DNA of 64,000 bases from positions 52,883 through 116,882 of the forward strand of contig CACXCN010000011.1 in NCBI GenBank assembly GCA_902766095.1. Reading direction: 5' to 3'. The number at the start of each line of letters is the position of its first letter. The stretch's first letter is position 1. Below the pieces are notes generated by a model. It was not told the origin of the DNA. It did no database searches and was given only the letters and a program-made list of their open reading frames with translations. Below are positions 40,795-50,371 of the stretch, piece by piece. The translations under genes and the position numbers were made by a program. The DNA is from an uncultured Selenomonas sp. Lineage in GTDB: Bacteria; Bacillota; Negativicutes; Selenomonadales; Selenomonadaceae.

Positions 40795-41910
40795 ATGAAG
40801 AAGTTTTTCGCACTGCTGGCGGCCTGCGTACTGGCGGTCAGCTTCGTCGGTCAGGCGGAGGCTGTGCCGGCAGTGACGCGTATCAAGGACATATCGCATG
40901 TCCAGGGCGTGCGCTCGAACCAGCTCATGGGCTATGGCCTCGTCGTCGGCCTGCAGGGCACAGGCGACTCATCGAGCAAGGCACTCGAGACCATCCAGAG
41001 TGTGGCGAACATGCTGAAATCCTATGGAATACTGGTCAACCAGAGCTCGCTCAAGGCCGATAACGTGGCTGCGGTCATGGTCACGGCGACGCTGCCGCCC
41101 TTTGCCCATGAGGGGGATACCATCGATGTCACGGTATCCTCCATCGGCGATGCGGACAGCATCCAGGGCGGCACGCTGCTGCAGACTCCGCTGCGCGCCG
41201 GCAATGGCAACGTCTATGCCGTGGCTCAGGGCGCAGTATCGACGGGCGGCTTCGTCACGGGACGTGGCGGCAGCTCGGCGCAGCGCAACTTCCCGACTGT
41301 CGGCACGACGCCGAACGGTGCCATCGTCGAGCGTACGGTCGAGGACGAGATCGGCAGCGACGGCAATCTATCGCTGTCGATAGCGAAGCCGGATTTCACG
41401 ACGGCCTCGCGCATGGCGGCTGCGATCAATGCCCAGTATGGCAATATAGCCAAGGCAGTGAATCCGGGGCGCATCGATATCAGCATACCGGCGTATTTCC
41501 GCAATAATGTGGTCGGTTTCGTGTCGAGCATCGAGGAACTGCCGGTCATGCCGGATAATGCGGCGAAGATCATTGTAAATGAGCGCACGGGCACCATCGT
41601 CATGGGGGGCGATGTGGCCGTCGATGAGATAGCGATTACCCAGGGAGGGCTTTCCATCAGCGTTTCGCGGACGAATGATATCTCGCAGCCGAATCCGCTT
41701 TCGTATGGCACGACGGTGACGGCCAACAATACCGCCGTGCGGGCCAAGGACGACAAGGCGCATTCTATCGTGCTGCCGGCTACTTCGGCCAATGTCGGTG
41801 ATATCGTCGGGGCTTTGAACGCTGTTGGAGCCACGCCACGCGATATCATATCGATACTGCAGGCCATGTCGGCCTCGGGCGCGCTGCACGCCGAGTTGCA
41901 GATCATATGA
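40795..41910 (+). CDS. flgI: Flagellar P-ring protein FlgI
   Basis: Periplasmic ring protein, 371 residues with a signal peptide ending near AEA (residue 23). TRIKDISHVQGVRSNQLMGYGLVVGL is the family start (here the conserved NQLMGYGLVVGLQGTG), and the C-terminal VGATPRDIISILQAMSASG is also conserved. Its presence implies both wall and outer membrane. Confidence 0.95.
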   Translation: MKKFFALLAACVLAVSFVGQAEAVPAVTRIKDISHVQGVRSNQLMGYGLVVGLQGTGDSSSKALETIQSVANMLKSYGILVNQSSLKADNVAAVMVTATLPPFAHEGDTIDVTVSSIGDADSIQGGTLLQTPLRAGNGNVYAVAQGAVSTGGFVTGRGGSSAQRNFPTVGTTPNGAIVERTVEDEIGSDGNLSLSIAKPDFTTASRMAAAINAQYGNIAKAVNPGRIDISIPAYFRNNVVGFVSSIEELPVMPDNAAKIIVNERTGTIVMGGDVAVDEIAITQGGLSISVSRTNDISQPNPLSYGTTVTANNTAVRAKDDKAHSIVLPATSANVGDIVGALNAVGATPRDIISILQAMSASGALHAELQII

Positions 41911-41923
41911 TAGGAGGCCGACC

Positions 41924-42430
41924 ATGCAGATTGCACCGATATCTATGAATACCGCGCTGAACAGCGGCACGGCTACCGGCGGACTGAACGCCTCAGCTGC
42001 ATCAGCGGCCAGCCAGGCCCAGGCTGCGAGCTTTGAATCCATGTTGAAAGATGTCCAGCGCCGGGAGACGGCTGCCACTGACAGCAGGCATATCGTGAAT
42101 GAAGCTGGCAAGACGAAGCGGGACGCCGAGCTCAAAAAAGCGTGCAAGGGGTTCGAGGCCATGTTCCTGAGCCTCATGTACAAACAGATGCGTGCTACCG
42201 TGCCGGAGAATACGCTGTTCGGCGAATCGAATGCCGATAAGATATGGCAGGACATGCGCGATACCGAACTCATGAAGAATGTCGCCGACGGTGGCGGCCT
42301 CGGTCTGGCGGACATGCTCTACCGCCAGCTGTCGCCGCAGGTCCTGGCTCAGGAAAAAGCCGAGCAGGAGGGCGCCGCCAAAGCTACCGCCGCAGCCGCA
42401 TCCGTCCAGCAAAAGGCAACTGGCAAGTAA
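41924..42430 (+). CDS. flgJ: FlgJ N-terminal-domain rod-binding protein
   Basis: 168 residues, corresponding only to the rod-capping half of FlgJ: LKKACKGFEAMFLSLMYKQM and DMRDTELMKNVADGGGLGLA. The muramidase half found in Enterobacteria is absent, as in many Firmicutes. Start ATG 41924 follows TAGGAGG. It is the last gene of the flagellar operon; the tail is Ala/Lys/Gln-rich. Confidence 0.9.
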   Translation: MQIAPISMNTALNSGTATGGLNASAASAASQAQAASFESMLKDVQRRETAATDSRHIVNEAGKTKRDAELKKACKGFEAMFLSLMYKQMRATVPENTLFGESNADKIWQDMRDTELMKNVADGGGLGLADMLYRQLSPQVLAQEKAEQEGAAKATAAAASVQQKATGK

Positions 42431-42555
42431 AAAACGAAGGAGTCAGCGCAGCTGACGAAAGAGGTGTAGCAAGAGAAAATCACTATATGGAGTTTTAACT
42501 CTAGGTCTAGAGTCAAGTCTCAGCTATACTTCAGCATTGCTGACGTGTAAACACA

Positions 42556-42601
42556 GGGATGACCTGCCGGTATATTGCCGGCGGGCCATCCCTTCTTTTT
42601 C
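42556..42601 (+). terminator. Terminator of the mbl-flagellar operon
   Basis: GGGATG (42556-42561) pairs with CATCCC (42587-42592), enclosing a GCCGG...CCGGC stem, followed by TTCTTTTTC. Confidence 0.8.
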
Positions 42602-42717
42602 TGTATCATATGTGGTAATATATTACTTAAAACCGCCGCATGACGGTGTCGTTTGTTTTTTGGGAGAGAGGGGGGGATTAACAGCTAAAACTATTTTATA
42701 AAAAGTTATAAAATAAA

Positions 42718-42746
42718 TTGAGTAAACTTATACTTTATGCTATAAT
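42718..42746 (+). promoter_or_regulatory. Promoter of tnpA
   Basis: TTGAGT (42718-42723), 17 bases, TATAAT (42741-42746), just before the tnpA ribosome site AAAGAGGTG. Confidence 0.75.
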
Positions 42747-42767
42747 TATTCCAAAGAGGTGATCCGG

Positions 42768-43439
42768 ATGGAATATTATAGCATAAGGAAGTTTGCCCGC
42801 ATCCTGGGGGTGACCGCGCAGACTGTCCGCAACTGGGACCGGAGTGGCAGGCTGCACCCGCATCACACCTCACCGAATGGCTACCGTTATTATTCCGAGG
42901 AACAGCTGAATCAGATCCTTGAGGTGACGCCGAAAGAGCGGATCACTATTGGTTATTGCCGGGTTTCCAGCAACAAGCAGAAGGACGATTTGGAGCGGCA
43001 GATCGAAAGCGTCCGCACGTATCTTCTGGCACAGGGGAAACCATTCCGCATCATCAGTGACATTGGTTCTGGGATTGACTATAAGAAAAAAGGCTTGCAG
43101 GAACTGATTCGCGAAATCAATATCAACCATGTTGACAAGGTTGTAATTCTCTATAAGGACAGACTGCTTCGTTTCGGCTATGAGCTGTTAGAATACATGT
43201 CAGAGCTTCATGGCACGAAAATCGAGATCATCGATAATACGGAAAAGACGGAGCAACAGGAACTGGTAGAGGATCTTGTACAGATTATCACGGATTTCAG
43301 CGGTCGCCTGCAAGGGAAGCGAGCAAACAAGGCGAAAAAGATACTGAGAGAACTGACTGGTGGTGATGCGGATGTTGGTGAAGACAAGCCGGAAGGTCAT
43401 GCTCCTGCCGAACAAGAAGCAGGAGACAAGGCTGTTTGA
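42768..43439 (+). CDS. tnpA: IS607-family serine recombinase transposase
   Basis: 223 residues. An N-terminal MerR-like HTH (YYSIRKFARILGVTAQTVRNW) joins a small serine resolvase domain with the catalytic Ser in IGYCRVSSNKQKDDLERQ and conserved Arg in ILYKDRLLRFG. The order HTH-then-catalytic is the IS607 hallmark, opposite to Tn3 resolvases. A charged tail overlaps tnpB. ATG 42768 is chosen over GTG 42759, which lies inside the ribosome site. It looks intact. Confidence 0.92.
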   Translation: MEYYSIRKFARILGVTAQTVRNWDRSGRLHPHHTSPNGYRYYSEEQLNQILEVTPKERITIGYCRVSSNKQKDDLERQIESVRTYLLAQGKPFRIISDIGSGIDYKKKGLQELIREININHVDKVVILYKDRLLRFGYELLEYMSELHGTKIEIIDNTEKTEQQELVEDLVQIITDFSGRLQGKRANKAKKILRELTGGDADVGEDKPEGHAPAEQEAGDKAV

Positions 43440-44655
43440 GTTTGCCGGGGCAGCTCGTTTTGCATATAACTGGGCGCTCGACAAGGAGATGCAGGCATTC
43501 GAACAGAAGAAAGGTTTTATCTCGGCCTATGACCTGAGGAAAGAATTCACGCAGGTCCGTCACGCCAAAGATACGAACTGGCTGGAAGGCATCTCAAACA
43601 ATGTGACGAAGCAGGCCATCAAAGACTGTGCGGACGCTTATCAGCGGTTCTTTAAGCTCCAGAAAGAGACTGGAATCAAATACACAAAGAAGAGGCTCGC
43701 ACATCTTGCCAGAATTGGGAAGAAGCCGACCGTCTACGATAGGTACGGACATCCGAAATTCCGCAGCAGGAAGAACGGCTGCTTCCGCTTTTATCAGGAC
43801 GTAGCGAAAATCCGATTCTCTGGAACGCACGTCAAACTGGAAGCCTTGACGGATTCACGGCGCAAGAACAGGCAGTCCATGAACTGGGTGCATCTTGCTG
43901 AGCGAGACCGTATCCCACAAGATGCGAAGTATATGAATCCACGTGTTTCCTACGATGGCGAACACTGGTGGATTTCCGTGACCATCGAGCAGGAGATTTC
44001 GGAGCCGACCGGCGTCTATGGGGAAGGGCTCGGGATCGACCTTGGTATCAAGAACCTTGCCGTCTGTTCCGACGGTTTGGCCTATAAGAATATCAACAAG
44101 ACCGCCAAGATTCGGCGGATCAAGAAGGAAAAGCGCAGGTTGCAGCGCAGGATCTCCCGTGCCTATGGCATGGCGAATCCAATGAAAGAGAAAGGAGTAC
44201 GTTACAAGAAAACATGTAACCTTATAAGAGCCGAGAAACGGCTTCTACGTTTGAATCACCGGTTAATGAACCTTCGTCAGAACTATACCCATCAGATTAC
44301 TTCTGAGATTATCGGGCGAAAGCCAAGCCTGATTTGTCTGGAAGACCTGAATGTACAGGGCATGATGAAGAACAAGCATCTCGCAGAGAAGGTCCAGGAA
44401 GAAAATTTCTACGAATTTCGCAGGCAGGTCGAGTATAAGGCGGCAAGAGCAGGGATCCCTGTCGTGATTGCCGACCGGTTCTACCCGAGCTCGAAGACCT
44501 GTTCGCACTGCGGTCATGTTAAGAAAGACCTGAAGCTCAAGGACAGGACGTATATCTGCCCCGTCTGCGGCAATCAGATTGACCGCGACTTGCAGGCAGC
44601 GATCAATCTCAGGGCATATGGCGAGAACGATATCGAACAGAAATTTGCAGGGTAA
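43366..44655 (+). CDS. tnpB: TnpB RNA-guided nuclease of the IS607-type element
   Basis: About 429 residues, overlapping tnpA by about 74 bases. RuvC acidic residues are intact: Asp in LGIDLGIKNLAVCSDG, Glu in ICLEDLNVQGM, Asp in DRDLQAAINL. A four-Cys zinc ribbon (CSHCGH ... CPVCGN) lies between the last two. TnpB proteins cut DNA guided by a transposon-encoded RNA and are related to Cas12. Starts at 43360, 43366 and 43372 are all possible; MLVKTSRKVMLLPNKKQE is the family-like N-terminus. Confidence 0.9.
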   Translation: MRMLVKTSRKVMLLPNKKQETRLFEFAGAARFAYNWALDKEMQAFEQKKGFISAYDLRKEFTQVRHAKDTNWLEGISNNVTKQAIKDCADAYQRFFKLQKETGIKYTKKRLAHLARIGKKPTVYDRYGHPKFRSRKNGCFRFYQDVAKIRFSGTHVKLEALTDSRRKNRQSMNWVHLAERDRIPQDAKYMNPRVSYDGEHWWISVTIEQEISEPTGVYGEGLGIDLGIKNLAVCSDGLAYKNINKTAKIRRIKKEKRRLQRRISRAYGMANPMKEKGVRYKKTCNLIRAEKRLLRLNHRLMNLRQNYTHQITSEIIGRKPSLICLEDLNVQGMMKNKHLAEKVQEENFYEFRRQVEYKAARAGIPVVIADRFYPSSKTCSHCGHVKKDLKLKDRTYICPVCGNQIDRDLQAAINLRAYGENDIEQKFAG

Positions 44656-44815
44656 GCACGAACAAGCAACTGCAAATATGTACCGGTACGTTAGCCGGGA
44701 ATTCAAGCCTTCGGAGCGTTATATCAAATGCGAGTAGCCGTTGGGCTTGCTCAGGGCGAAAGCAGACGCGATGAATTAGGAATGAAACGTAGAAGTCACA
44801 AATATTAATATTTCG
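44600..44815 (+). ncRNA. Candidate TnpB guide RNA (omegaRNA) region
   Basis: TnpB guide RNAs usually cover the 3' end of tnpB and the element's right end. Here about 160 non-coding bases follow tnpB, with GC-rich stem-forming segments (GCCGTTGGGCTTGC near 44736-44750, GGGCGAAAGC near 44755) and a tail at 44766-44786 resembling guide-RNA scaffold ends. The limits and the guide start are inferred, not seen. Confidence 0.45.
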
Positions 44816-44862
44816 TCGATATTATATGACTTCTTATAAGTTTTCAGTAACGGTGCGGATAT

Positions 44863-46176
44863 ATGTATAAATATACCTCCAGGCTCGTAATATATCGCCA
44901 GATACCGCGTGACAGCATACTCTGGCGGCTGGCAGATATCTGCCGTGATTTCGATCGTGGCGAGTATGACCGCGAGCAGCTCGGCGAGCGCGTGCTGACT
45001 GAGATAAACCGGTTGCTCGATGTAGCGACGAAATATGGCTTCGACGGCAATCTCTGGCATAACTACATCGCTTTCCTGATTGCCACCACCGAGACCCCGT
45101 TCACCCTCGTCTGCGAGAAAAACGGAGGCAGCGCCGGTTCGGTAAACACCCTTGTCCGCAATGATTTCCAGATGTTCCACCGCATCATGGAGTACGATTT
45201 CGGCGCGCTCGAGGAGGCACTGGAGCTGGACTGCTTCCAGGTCATAGAGAACTATCAGGCCGTCGAAAAAAAGGAGCAGATCTATAACAAGAGCGTCAGC
45301 GAAAAGGTGCAGGAGCTGTCGCGCTCGCTCGAGCAGGTGCATGACATCGATGAGATGTACCGTGTAGTTACCGATTTCTATGCGCGCTATGGCGTCGGGA
45401 TGTTCGGCCTGAACAAGGCGTTCCGCGTATCGCCGAATATCGAAGTCACGGGCGAGCTGCTCGAGCCGATTACGACGACGGGCGACATGACCCTCGACGA
45501 TATCATCGGCTACGAGGAGCAGAAGGCCAAACTCCGGGAGAATACCGAGGCGTTCGTCGCCGGCCGCAAGGCGAACAATGTCCTGCTGTACGGTGACGCC
45601 GGTACGGGCAAGTCCACGAGCATCAAGGCCATACTGAACCAGTACTACGACCAGGGACTGCGCATGATCGAGGTCTACAAGCATGAATTCAAATATCTGC
45701 AGCGCATCATAGCCCGGATAAAGAACCGCAACTATCGCTTCATCATATATATGGATGATCTGTCGTTCGAGGAATTCGAGATCGAGTACAAATATCTCAA
45801 AGCCGTCATCGAGGGCGGTCTCGAGGTCAAGCCGGACAACGTGCTCATCTATGCGACGAGCAACCGGCGCCATCTCGTGCGCGAGACGTGGCAGGACCGG
45901 CCGGAATCCGTGAACGAGGATATGCATTCGGGCGATACCGTCCAGGAGAAGCTGTCGCTGTCGGCCCGCTTCGGCCTTTCTATCGGCTTCTATCGTCCGG
46001 ATCAGCAGCAGTATTTCGCCATCATAAAGGGATTGGCACGCAAGCATCCGGAACTGGCGGATATGACGGATGACGAGCTCGAGCGCGGGGCACGGGTATG
46101 GCAGATGAGCCATGCCGGCTTCTCGGGACGCACGGCGGAGCAGTACATACTGTCGCTGCTGAGCCAGCGTCAGTGA
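44863..46176 (+). CDS. DUF815 AAA-type ATPase
   Basis: 437 residues. An uncharacterised helical N-terminal half (about 1-205) precedes an ATPase domain with Walker [16 protein letters not shown], Walker [15 protein letters not shown] and sensor-like [10 protein letters not shown]. This is the DUF815 family, found singly in many bacteria; function is unknown. Two basic Arg residues in [15 protein letters not shown] fit an arginine finger. The ribosome site is weak. It follows the IS element and precedes a transporter gene by 20 bases. Confidence 0.85.
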   Translation: MYKYTSRLVIYRQIPRDSILWRLADICRDFDRGEYDREQLGERVLTEINRLLDVATKYGFDGNLWHNYIAFLIATTETPFTLVCEKNGGSAGSVNTLVRNDFQMFHRIMEYDFGALEEALELDCFQVIENYQAVEKKEQIYNKSVSEKVQELSRSLEQVHDIDEMYRVVTDFYARYGVGMFGLNKAFRVSPNIEVTGELLEPITTTGDMTLDDIIGYEEQKAKLRENTEAFVAGRKANNVLLYGDAGTGKSTSIKAILNQYYDQGLRMIEVYKHEFKYLQRIIARIKNRNYRFIIYMDDLSFEEFEIEYKYLKAVIEGGLEVKPDNVLIYATSNRRHLVRETWQDRPESVNEDMHSGDTVQEKLSLSARFGLSIGFYRPDQQQYFAIIKGLARKHPELADMTDDELERGARVWQMSHAGFSGRTAEQYILSLLSQRQ

Positions 46177-46195
46177 GGGCTGAAAGGAGCAGGGG

Positions 46196-47080
46196 ATGAA
46201 GCCACACATGAAAGGCATTGTCCTGGCGGCAGGCGGGGCCGGCCTCTGGGGCGGCTCGGGAGTAGCCGGACAATATCTGATGCAGAACTGCGGCGTCGAT
46301 GCCGCCTGGCTTACAGATCTGCGGCTGCTTCTCGGCGGACTCATACTGCTCGCGGTCGATGCCCGGCAGCACGGGAGCGGCGGCATATCCGCCATCTGGT
46401 GCAGACGGCGCAATGCGGTCGAGCTGCTGGTCTTTGCCGTGTTCGGGATGCTGGCCGTGCAGTATTCGTATCTCGCCAGTATCGCCTATGGCAACGCTCC
46501 GGCTACGACGGTCATCCAGTACACGATGCCGGCGTTCGTCATCATCTGGACGGCGCTGAGCTCCTGGCGCCTGCCGCAGCGGCTCGAGGTCATATGCGTC
46601 ATCATGGCCATGGCTGGTACGTTCGTGCTCGTCACGCACGGCAGTCTGGAGACGCTTTCCGTGCCGCTGCTGGCGGTCATATGGGGATTCGTATCGGCGC
46701 TGGCGGCGGCCCTCTATACCATACTGCCGCGCCGGCTCATACGCGAGTGGCGCAGCAGCCTCGTCGTCGGCTGGGGCATGCTAGTAGGCGGCCTGCTGTT
46801 CCTGCCGGCTGCCCAGCCCTGGAGCATCCCGGGTACCTGGGACTGGCTGACCTTTGGGAATTTCGCCTACGTCATCGTGCTCGGCACAGCTGCGGCGTTC
46901 TCTTTCTACCTCGGCAGCCTGCGCTACCTGACCAGTGCCGAGGCCGGCATACTGGGCTGCCTCGAGCCGCTCTCCTCGATCGTATTCTCTGTCGCCTGCC
47001 TGGGCACATCGTTCGGCCTGCTTGACATCGTCGGTACGCTGCTGGTCGTGACGCCTGTCTTCCTGCTGGCAAAAAGGTGA
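46196..47080 (+). CDS. EamA/DMT-family transporter
   Basis: 294 residues and ten membrane helices in two EamA repeats (about 8-145 and 152-290). The first repeat holds GGAGLWGGSGVAGQYLM, and the second ends with AGILGCLEPLSSIVFSVACL. EamA proteins are metabolite exporters (amino acids, sugars, others); substrate cannot be deduced. AAAGGAG precedes the start. Confidence 0.87.
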   Translation: MKPHMKGIVLAAGGAGLWGGSGVAGQYLMQNCGVDAAWLTDLRLLLGGLILLAVDARQHGSGGISAIWCRRRNAVELLVFAVFGMLAVQYSYLASIAYGNAPATTVIQYTMPAFVIIWTALSSWRLPQRLEVICVIMAMAGTFVLVTHGSLETLSVPLLAVIWGFVSALAAALYTILPRRLIREWRSSLVVGWGMLVGGLLFLPAAQPWSIPGTWDWLTFGNFAYVIVLGTAAAFSFYLGSLRYLTSAEAGILGCLEPLSSIVFSVACLGTSFGLLDIVGTLLVVTPVFLLAKR

Positions 47081-47275
47081 GAAGTCAAGCCTTCCTCTGA
47101 ATTGTTTCGTGTTTTGTTGCGTTAACATACAATGGGGCAGACAAGTATAGGGAGCGGTTTATATTTCATGCTGGATCCGCGCTGGATTCGAGCCGGATTC
47201 AGTCGCGATTTCGTCGTGATAGTGGCGCGCTTGCAAAAAAATAATATGAAAAGAGCAAAATCCCGTAAAAAGTAC

Positions 47276-47304
47276 TAGACAAATCTAGTTTTATAAGCTA
47301 CAAT
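47276..47304 (+). promoter_or_regulatory. Promoter of the LacI-type regulator gene
   Basis: TAGACA (47276-47281), 17 bases, TACAAT (47299-47304). The likely start lies near 47311, inside the operator-like palindrome that follows. Confidence 0.8.
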
Positions 47305-47312
47305 ATCATATG

Positions 47313-47324
47313 TAAAACGGTTTA
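47313..47324 (+). promoter_or_regulatory. Operator-like palindrome, probably for the LacI-type regulator
   Basis: TAAAACGGTTTA is a near-perfect palindrome with a central CG, the usual form of LacI-family operators. It overlaps the expected transcription start of the regulator's own gene, which suggests autoregulation. A similar site lies ahead of kdgK. Confidence 0.6.
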
Positions 47325-47346
47325 GTTAAATGGAGGTTGAAACGGG

Positions 47347-48369
47347 ATGGCTGGAGCCAGGCGCAAGAAAGTGACGATTGTGGATGTCGCGGCCAAGGCC
47401 GGCGTCTCGAAAACAACGATATCGCGTTATCTGAACGGCAAATTCGAATATATGTCCGAAGAGTCGCGGCAGCGCATCGCCTCCGTTATCGAGGAGCTGG
47501 GCTACCGGCCGAACTCGCTGGCACGCAGCCTGAAGGCCCGCCAGTCGTTCGTACTCGGTGTCATAGTTTCCGATATAACCAGTCCGTTTTCTCCCATACT
47601 GCTCAAAGGCATCAGCGATTGCTGCGAGAAGTTTGGCTATCGCATCCTCATCGCGAACTCTGATGATGAGCCACGCAAGGAGCGCGACTATGTGCTGAAC
47701 ATGGTCGACCAGCGCGTCGATGGCATCATATTGAACACGACCGGCGGCAATGAGGATTTCCTGCGGGAGACGGCGGAGGCAGGTATGCCATTCGTGCTCG
47801 CCGACCGCATGCTGAATACGCCGCTGTTCGATACGGTGCACAGCGCCGACCGTGATGCGATCGAGTCCATGCTGAGCTACCTGAAGCGCGAGGAGTATGA
47901 GACCGTAGCGTTCTTCACCCAGCCGCTCACGAACAGCACGCGTGTGAACCGTTGCCAGGTCTTCCGCGAGCTCTATCCGGAGTTGTTCGGCGAGGGGGCA
48001 CAGGTTTGCTTCCTCGAGAAGAAAACACGTGATATGACGGTCATGCAGGAATACATGCGCCGCACACAAGGGCAGCGTCGGGCCATATTCACCGGCAACG
48101 GCGTGGCAACGATGCGCGTCGTGCAGGCCATGCATGATCTCGATATAAAATTCCCGGATGATACAGGGCTTTGCGGCTTCGATGACTGGGACTGGATGAA
48201 CCTGGTCGGAGGCGGTATCACGACGATCAAGCTGCCCACCTATGAGGTGGGGATGGAGTGCGTGAAGCGCATGATGAATCATCTGCACTATGTCAACGGG
48301 TCCAGGGCGGCAGCCAAGCCTGAGGATATCGAGCTGCCGTGCGAGCTCGAGATACGTAGCTCGACCTGA
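47347..48369 (+). CDS. LacI-family regulator, probably of uronate catabolism (KdgR-like)
   Basis: 340 residues. An N-terminal HTH (VTIVDVAAKAGVSKTTISRYLNGK, as VDVAAKAGVSKTTISRYL) with the hinge helix SLARSLKARQS precedes a periplasmic-binding-protein-like sensor domain (about 62-335). Directly downstream are kdgK-kduI-kduD-eda, so the effector is probably KDG or a ketodeoxyuronate. TGGAGG lies 11 bases before the ATG. A terminator separates it from kdgK. Confidence 0.88.
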   Translation: MAGARRKKVTIVDVAAKAGVSKTTISRYLNGKFEYMSEESRQRIASVIEELGYRPNSLARSLKARQSFVLGVIVSDITSPFSPILLKGISDCCEKFGYRILIANSDDEPRKERDYVLNMVDQRVDGIILNTTGGNEDFLRETAEAGMPFVLADRMLNTPLFDTVHSADRDAIESMLSYLKREEYETVAFFTQPLTNSTRVNRCQVFRELYPELFGEGAQVCFLEKKTRDMTVMQEYMRRTQGQRRAIFTGNGVATMRVVQAMHDLDIKFPDDTGLCGFDDWDWMNLVGGGITTIKLPTYEVGMECVKRMMNHLHYVNGSRAAAKPEDIELPCELEIRSST

Positions 48370-48390
48370 GTTTTGCTATGGCTATCCTAC

Positions 48391-48418
48391 CCAGCCGTTC
48401 CGGCTGGTTTCCTTTTTA
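48391..48418 (+). terminator. Terminator between regulator and kdgK
   Basis: CCAGCCG (48391-48397) with CGGCTGG (48401-48407), loop TTC, followed by TTTCCTTTTT. Confidence 0.8.
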
Positions 48419-48423
48419 AACGT

Positions 48424-48434
48424 GAACCGGTTTC
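48424..48434 (+). promoter_or_regulatory. Second operator-like site, before kdgK
   Basis: GAACCGGTTTC, with the perfect core AACCGGTT, resembles the site before the regulator gene. A looser match, AAAATCGGTTAAA, lies at 51185-51197 before eda. Together they suggest a regulon with KdgR-like control. Confidence 0.5.
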
Positions 48435-48459
48435 TATGCCGGCGCAGGAGGTTAATGAA

Positions 48460-49404
48460 GTGGTAGAGGTATTGACATTCGGCGAGCCGATGGGACTGCT
48501 CGCAGCTGACGAGGTAAAGCCGCTGAAAGATGTGGAGCATTTCACACGCTATGTCTGCGGGGCCGAGGTGAATTTCTCCGTTGGTCTGGCCCGCCTCGGG
48601 CATACGGTGGCCTACGTATCGAAGATCGGTCATGACCCGTTCGGCGATCACATCCGGGATTTCCTCACCGAGAACAAGATTGAAAACCGCTATGTCAAAT
48701 ATGATGATGAATATCTGACGGGCATGCAGCTGAAGGCGAAAGTCGTCGACGGCGATCCACTTGTCGTGAATTTCCGCAAGAACACGGCGTTCTCGCATTT
48801 CGGTCCGGAGGACCTGGCGGACATCGATTGGACCGGCGTGCGTCACGTGCATGTGACCGGCATACCGGCGGCCCTGTCGGAGAGCTGCCGCGCAGCAGCC
48901 GCGAAGCTCATGGATCTGGCCCGCGAGCACGGCGCCCGCGTCTCGTTCGACCCGAACCTGCGTCCGGCCCTCTGGAAGGACAAGCAGGAGATGGTGCGCG
49001 TCATCAACAGCCTCGCTGCAAAGGCGGATATCGTGCTGCCGGGCGTCAGCGAGGGCGAGACGCTCATGGGCTCGCGCGCCCCGGAGGCCATTGCTGATTT
49101 CTACATCGGTCAGGGCGCGAAGGCCGTCGTCGTAAAAGTTGGTGCCAAAGGCTCGTTCGTAAAGACGGCCGAGGGCGAGAAATTCGACTCTCCGGGCTTC
49201 CATGTCGAGCATGTCGTCGATACGGTTGGCGCCGGTGATGGCTTTGCCGTTGGTACGATATCGGCGCTGCTCGAGGGGCAGAGCCTGCGCGATGCCGCGC
49301 ACCGCGGTGCTGCGATCGGCGCACTGGCTGTCATGTCGCCGGGCGACAATGAGGGGCTGCCAGACCGCAAGCGCCTCGATGAGTTCATGAGCACTGGTAA
49401 ATGA
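48460..49404 (+). CDS. kdgK: 2-keto-3-deoxygluconate kinase (PfkB family)
   Basis: Phosphorylates KDG to KDPG. 314 residues from GTG 48460, which has CAGGAGG at 48445-48451 at ideal distance; the frame is open back to 48373 but those codons lack a ribosome site. PfkB motifs: GAEVNFSVGLARLGHTVAYVS near residue 35 and the catalytic DTVGAGDGFAVGTISALL near 250. The neighbouring eda and kduID genes support KDG as the substrate. Confidence 0.92.
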   Translation: MVEVLTFGEPMGLLAADEVKPLKDVEHFTRYVCGAEVNFSVGLARLGHTVAYVSKIGHDPFGDHIRDFLTENKIENRYVKYDDEYLTGMQLKAKVVDGDPLVVNFRKNTAFSHFGPEDLADIDWTGVRHVHVTGIPAALSESCRAAAAKLMDLAREHGARVSFDPNLRPALWKDKQEMVRVINSLAAKADIVLPGVSEGETLMGSRAPEAIADFYIGQGAKAVVVKVGAKGSFVKTAEGEKFDSPGFHVEHVVDTVGAGDGFAVGTISALLEGQSLRDAAHRGAAIGALAVMSPGDNEGLPDRKRLDEFMSTGK

Positions 49405-49471
49405 TATAGATTCCGCCCGCAGTTCCGGGCGATGAAGCGATTTTGCTGATATGCATCAGGAGGCAGAAAAG

Positions 49472-50314
49472 ATGGATGTACGTTATTCCGTTAATCCCGA
49501 GGATTTCAAGCGCTACAACACCGAGGAGATACGCAAGGAGTTCCTCATCGAGAACCTGTTCCAGCCGGACAAAGTGACGGCCGTGTACTCGCATGTGGAC
49601 CGCATGGTTACGTTCGGCTGCATGCCGGTCAATGAGACCGTATCGCTCGACAAAGGCATCGATGTCTGGCATAATTTCGGCACGAAATTCATCCTCGAGC
49701 GTCGCGAAATCGGCATATTCAATGTCGGTGGTGCCGGCACGATTACGGCTGACGGCACGACCTACGAGCTCGGCTACAAGGATTGTCTCTATGTGACGAT
49801 GGGCACGAAAGAGGTCAAATTTGCCAGCAAGGACAGTGCGAAACCGGCAAAGTTCTACATGGTCTCGGCTCCGGCGCATAAGCCGTGCCAGACGAAGCTC
49901 CTGACGCTGGCTGACGCGCGCAAAGTACCGTGCGGCTCGATGGAGCAGGCGAATGACCGTGTCATCAACCAGTTCATCCATCCGGATGTGCTCGAGACCT
50001 GCCAGCTCTCGATGGGCATGACCGCCCTGAAGCCGGGCTCTGTCTGGAACACGATGCCGGCTCACACGCATGAGCGCCGCATGGAGATCTACTTCTATTT
50101 CGAGGTACCGGAGGACGATGTCGTATTCCATATGATGGGTCAGGGTGACGAGACGCGTCACGTCGTCATGCATGGCGAGCAGGCCATCATCAGCCCGTCC
50201 TGGAGCATCCATGCCGGCTGCGGCACGTCGAACTACACGTTCATCTGGGCCATGGGCGGCGAGAATAAGACATTCGACGACATGGACAACATCGCGAAGA
50301 CTGATCTCCGCTGA
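49472..50314 (+). CDS. kduI: 5-keto-4-deoxyuronate isomerase
   Basis: Converts 5-keto-4-deoxyuronate (from pectin or other unsaturated uronides) to 2,5-diketo-3-deoxygluconate. 280 residues, matching KduI (278). Cupin zinc-ligand segment PAHTHERRMEIYFYFEVPED and the N-terminal YSVNPEDFKRYNTEEIRKEF are typical. CAGGAGG at 49457-49463 supports ATG 49472 over 49451. Confidence 0.96.
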   Translation: MDVRYSVNPEDFKRYNTEEIRKEFLIENLFQPDKVTAVYSHVDRMVTFGCMPVNETVSLDKGIDVWHNFGTKFILERREIGIFNVGGAGTITADGTTYELGYKDCLYVTMGTKEVKFASKDSAKPAKFYMVSAPAHKPCQTKLLTLADARKVPCGSMEQANDRVINQFIHPDVLETCQLSMGMTALKPGSVWNTMPAHTHERRMEIYFYFEVPEDDVVFHMMGQGDETRHVVMHGEQAIISPSWSIHAGCGTSNYTFIWAMGGENKTFDDMDNIAKTDLR

Positions 50315-50371
50315 GGACGGGCGTCAGAGCGATAGGACTTGATGATTTTTGTGAAAGGGGTAAATCTGGAC

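Larger units (their letters stand above)
42690..44815 (+). mobile_element. IS607-type insertion element (ends approximate)
   Basis: A serine-recombinase tnpA and a tnpB on the same strand define the IS607 layout. These elements have no terminal inverted repeats and make no target duplication, so the ends given are estimates: the left end lies after the flagellar terminator in AT-rich DNA, the right end after the tnpB tail. Base composition drops relative to the neighbours. It sits between two complete transcription units and seems not to disrupt a gene. Confidence 0.8.
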
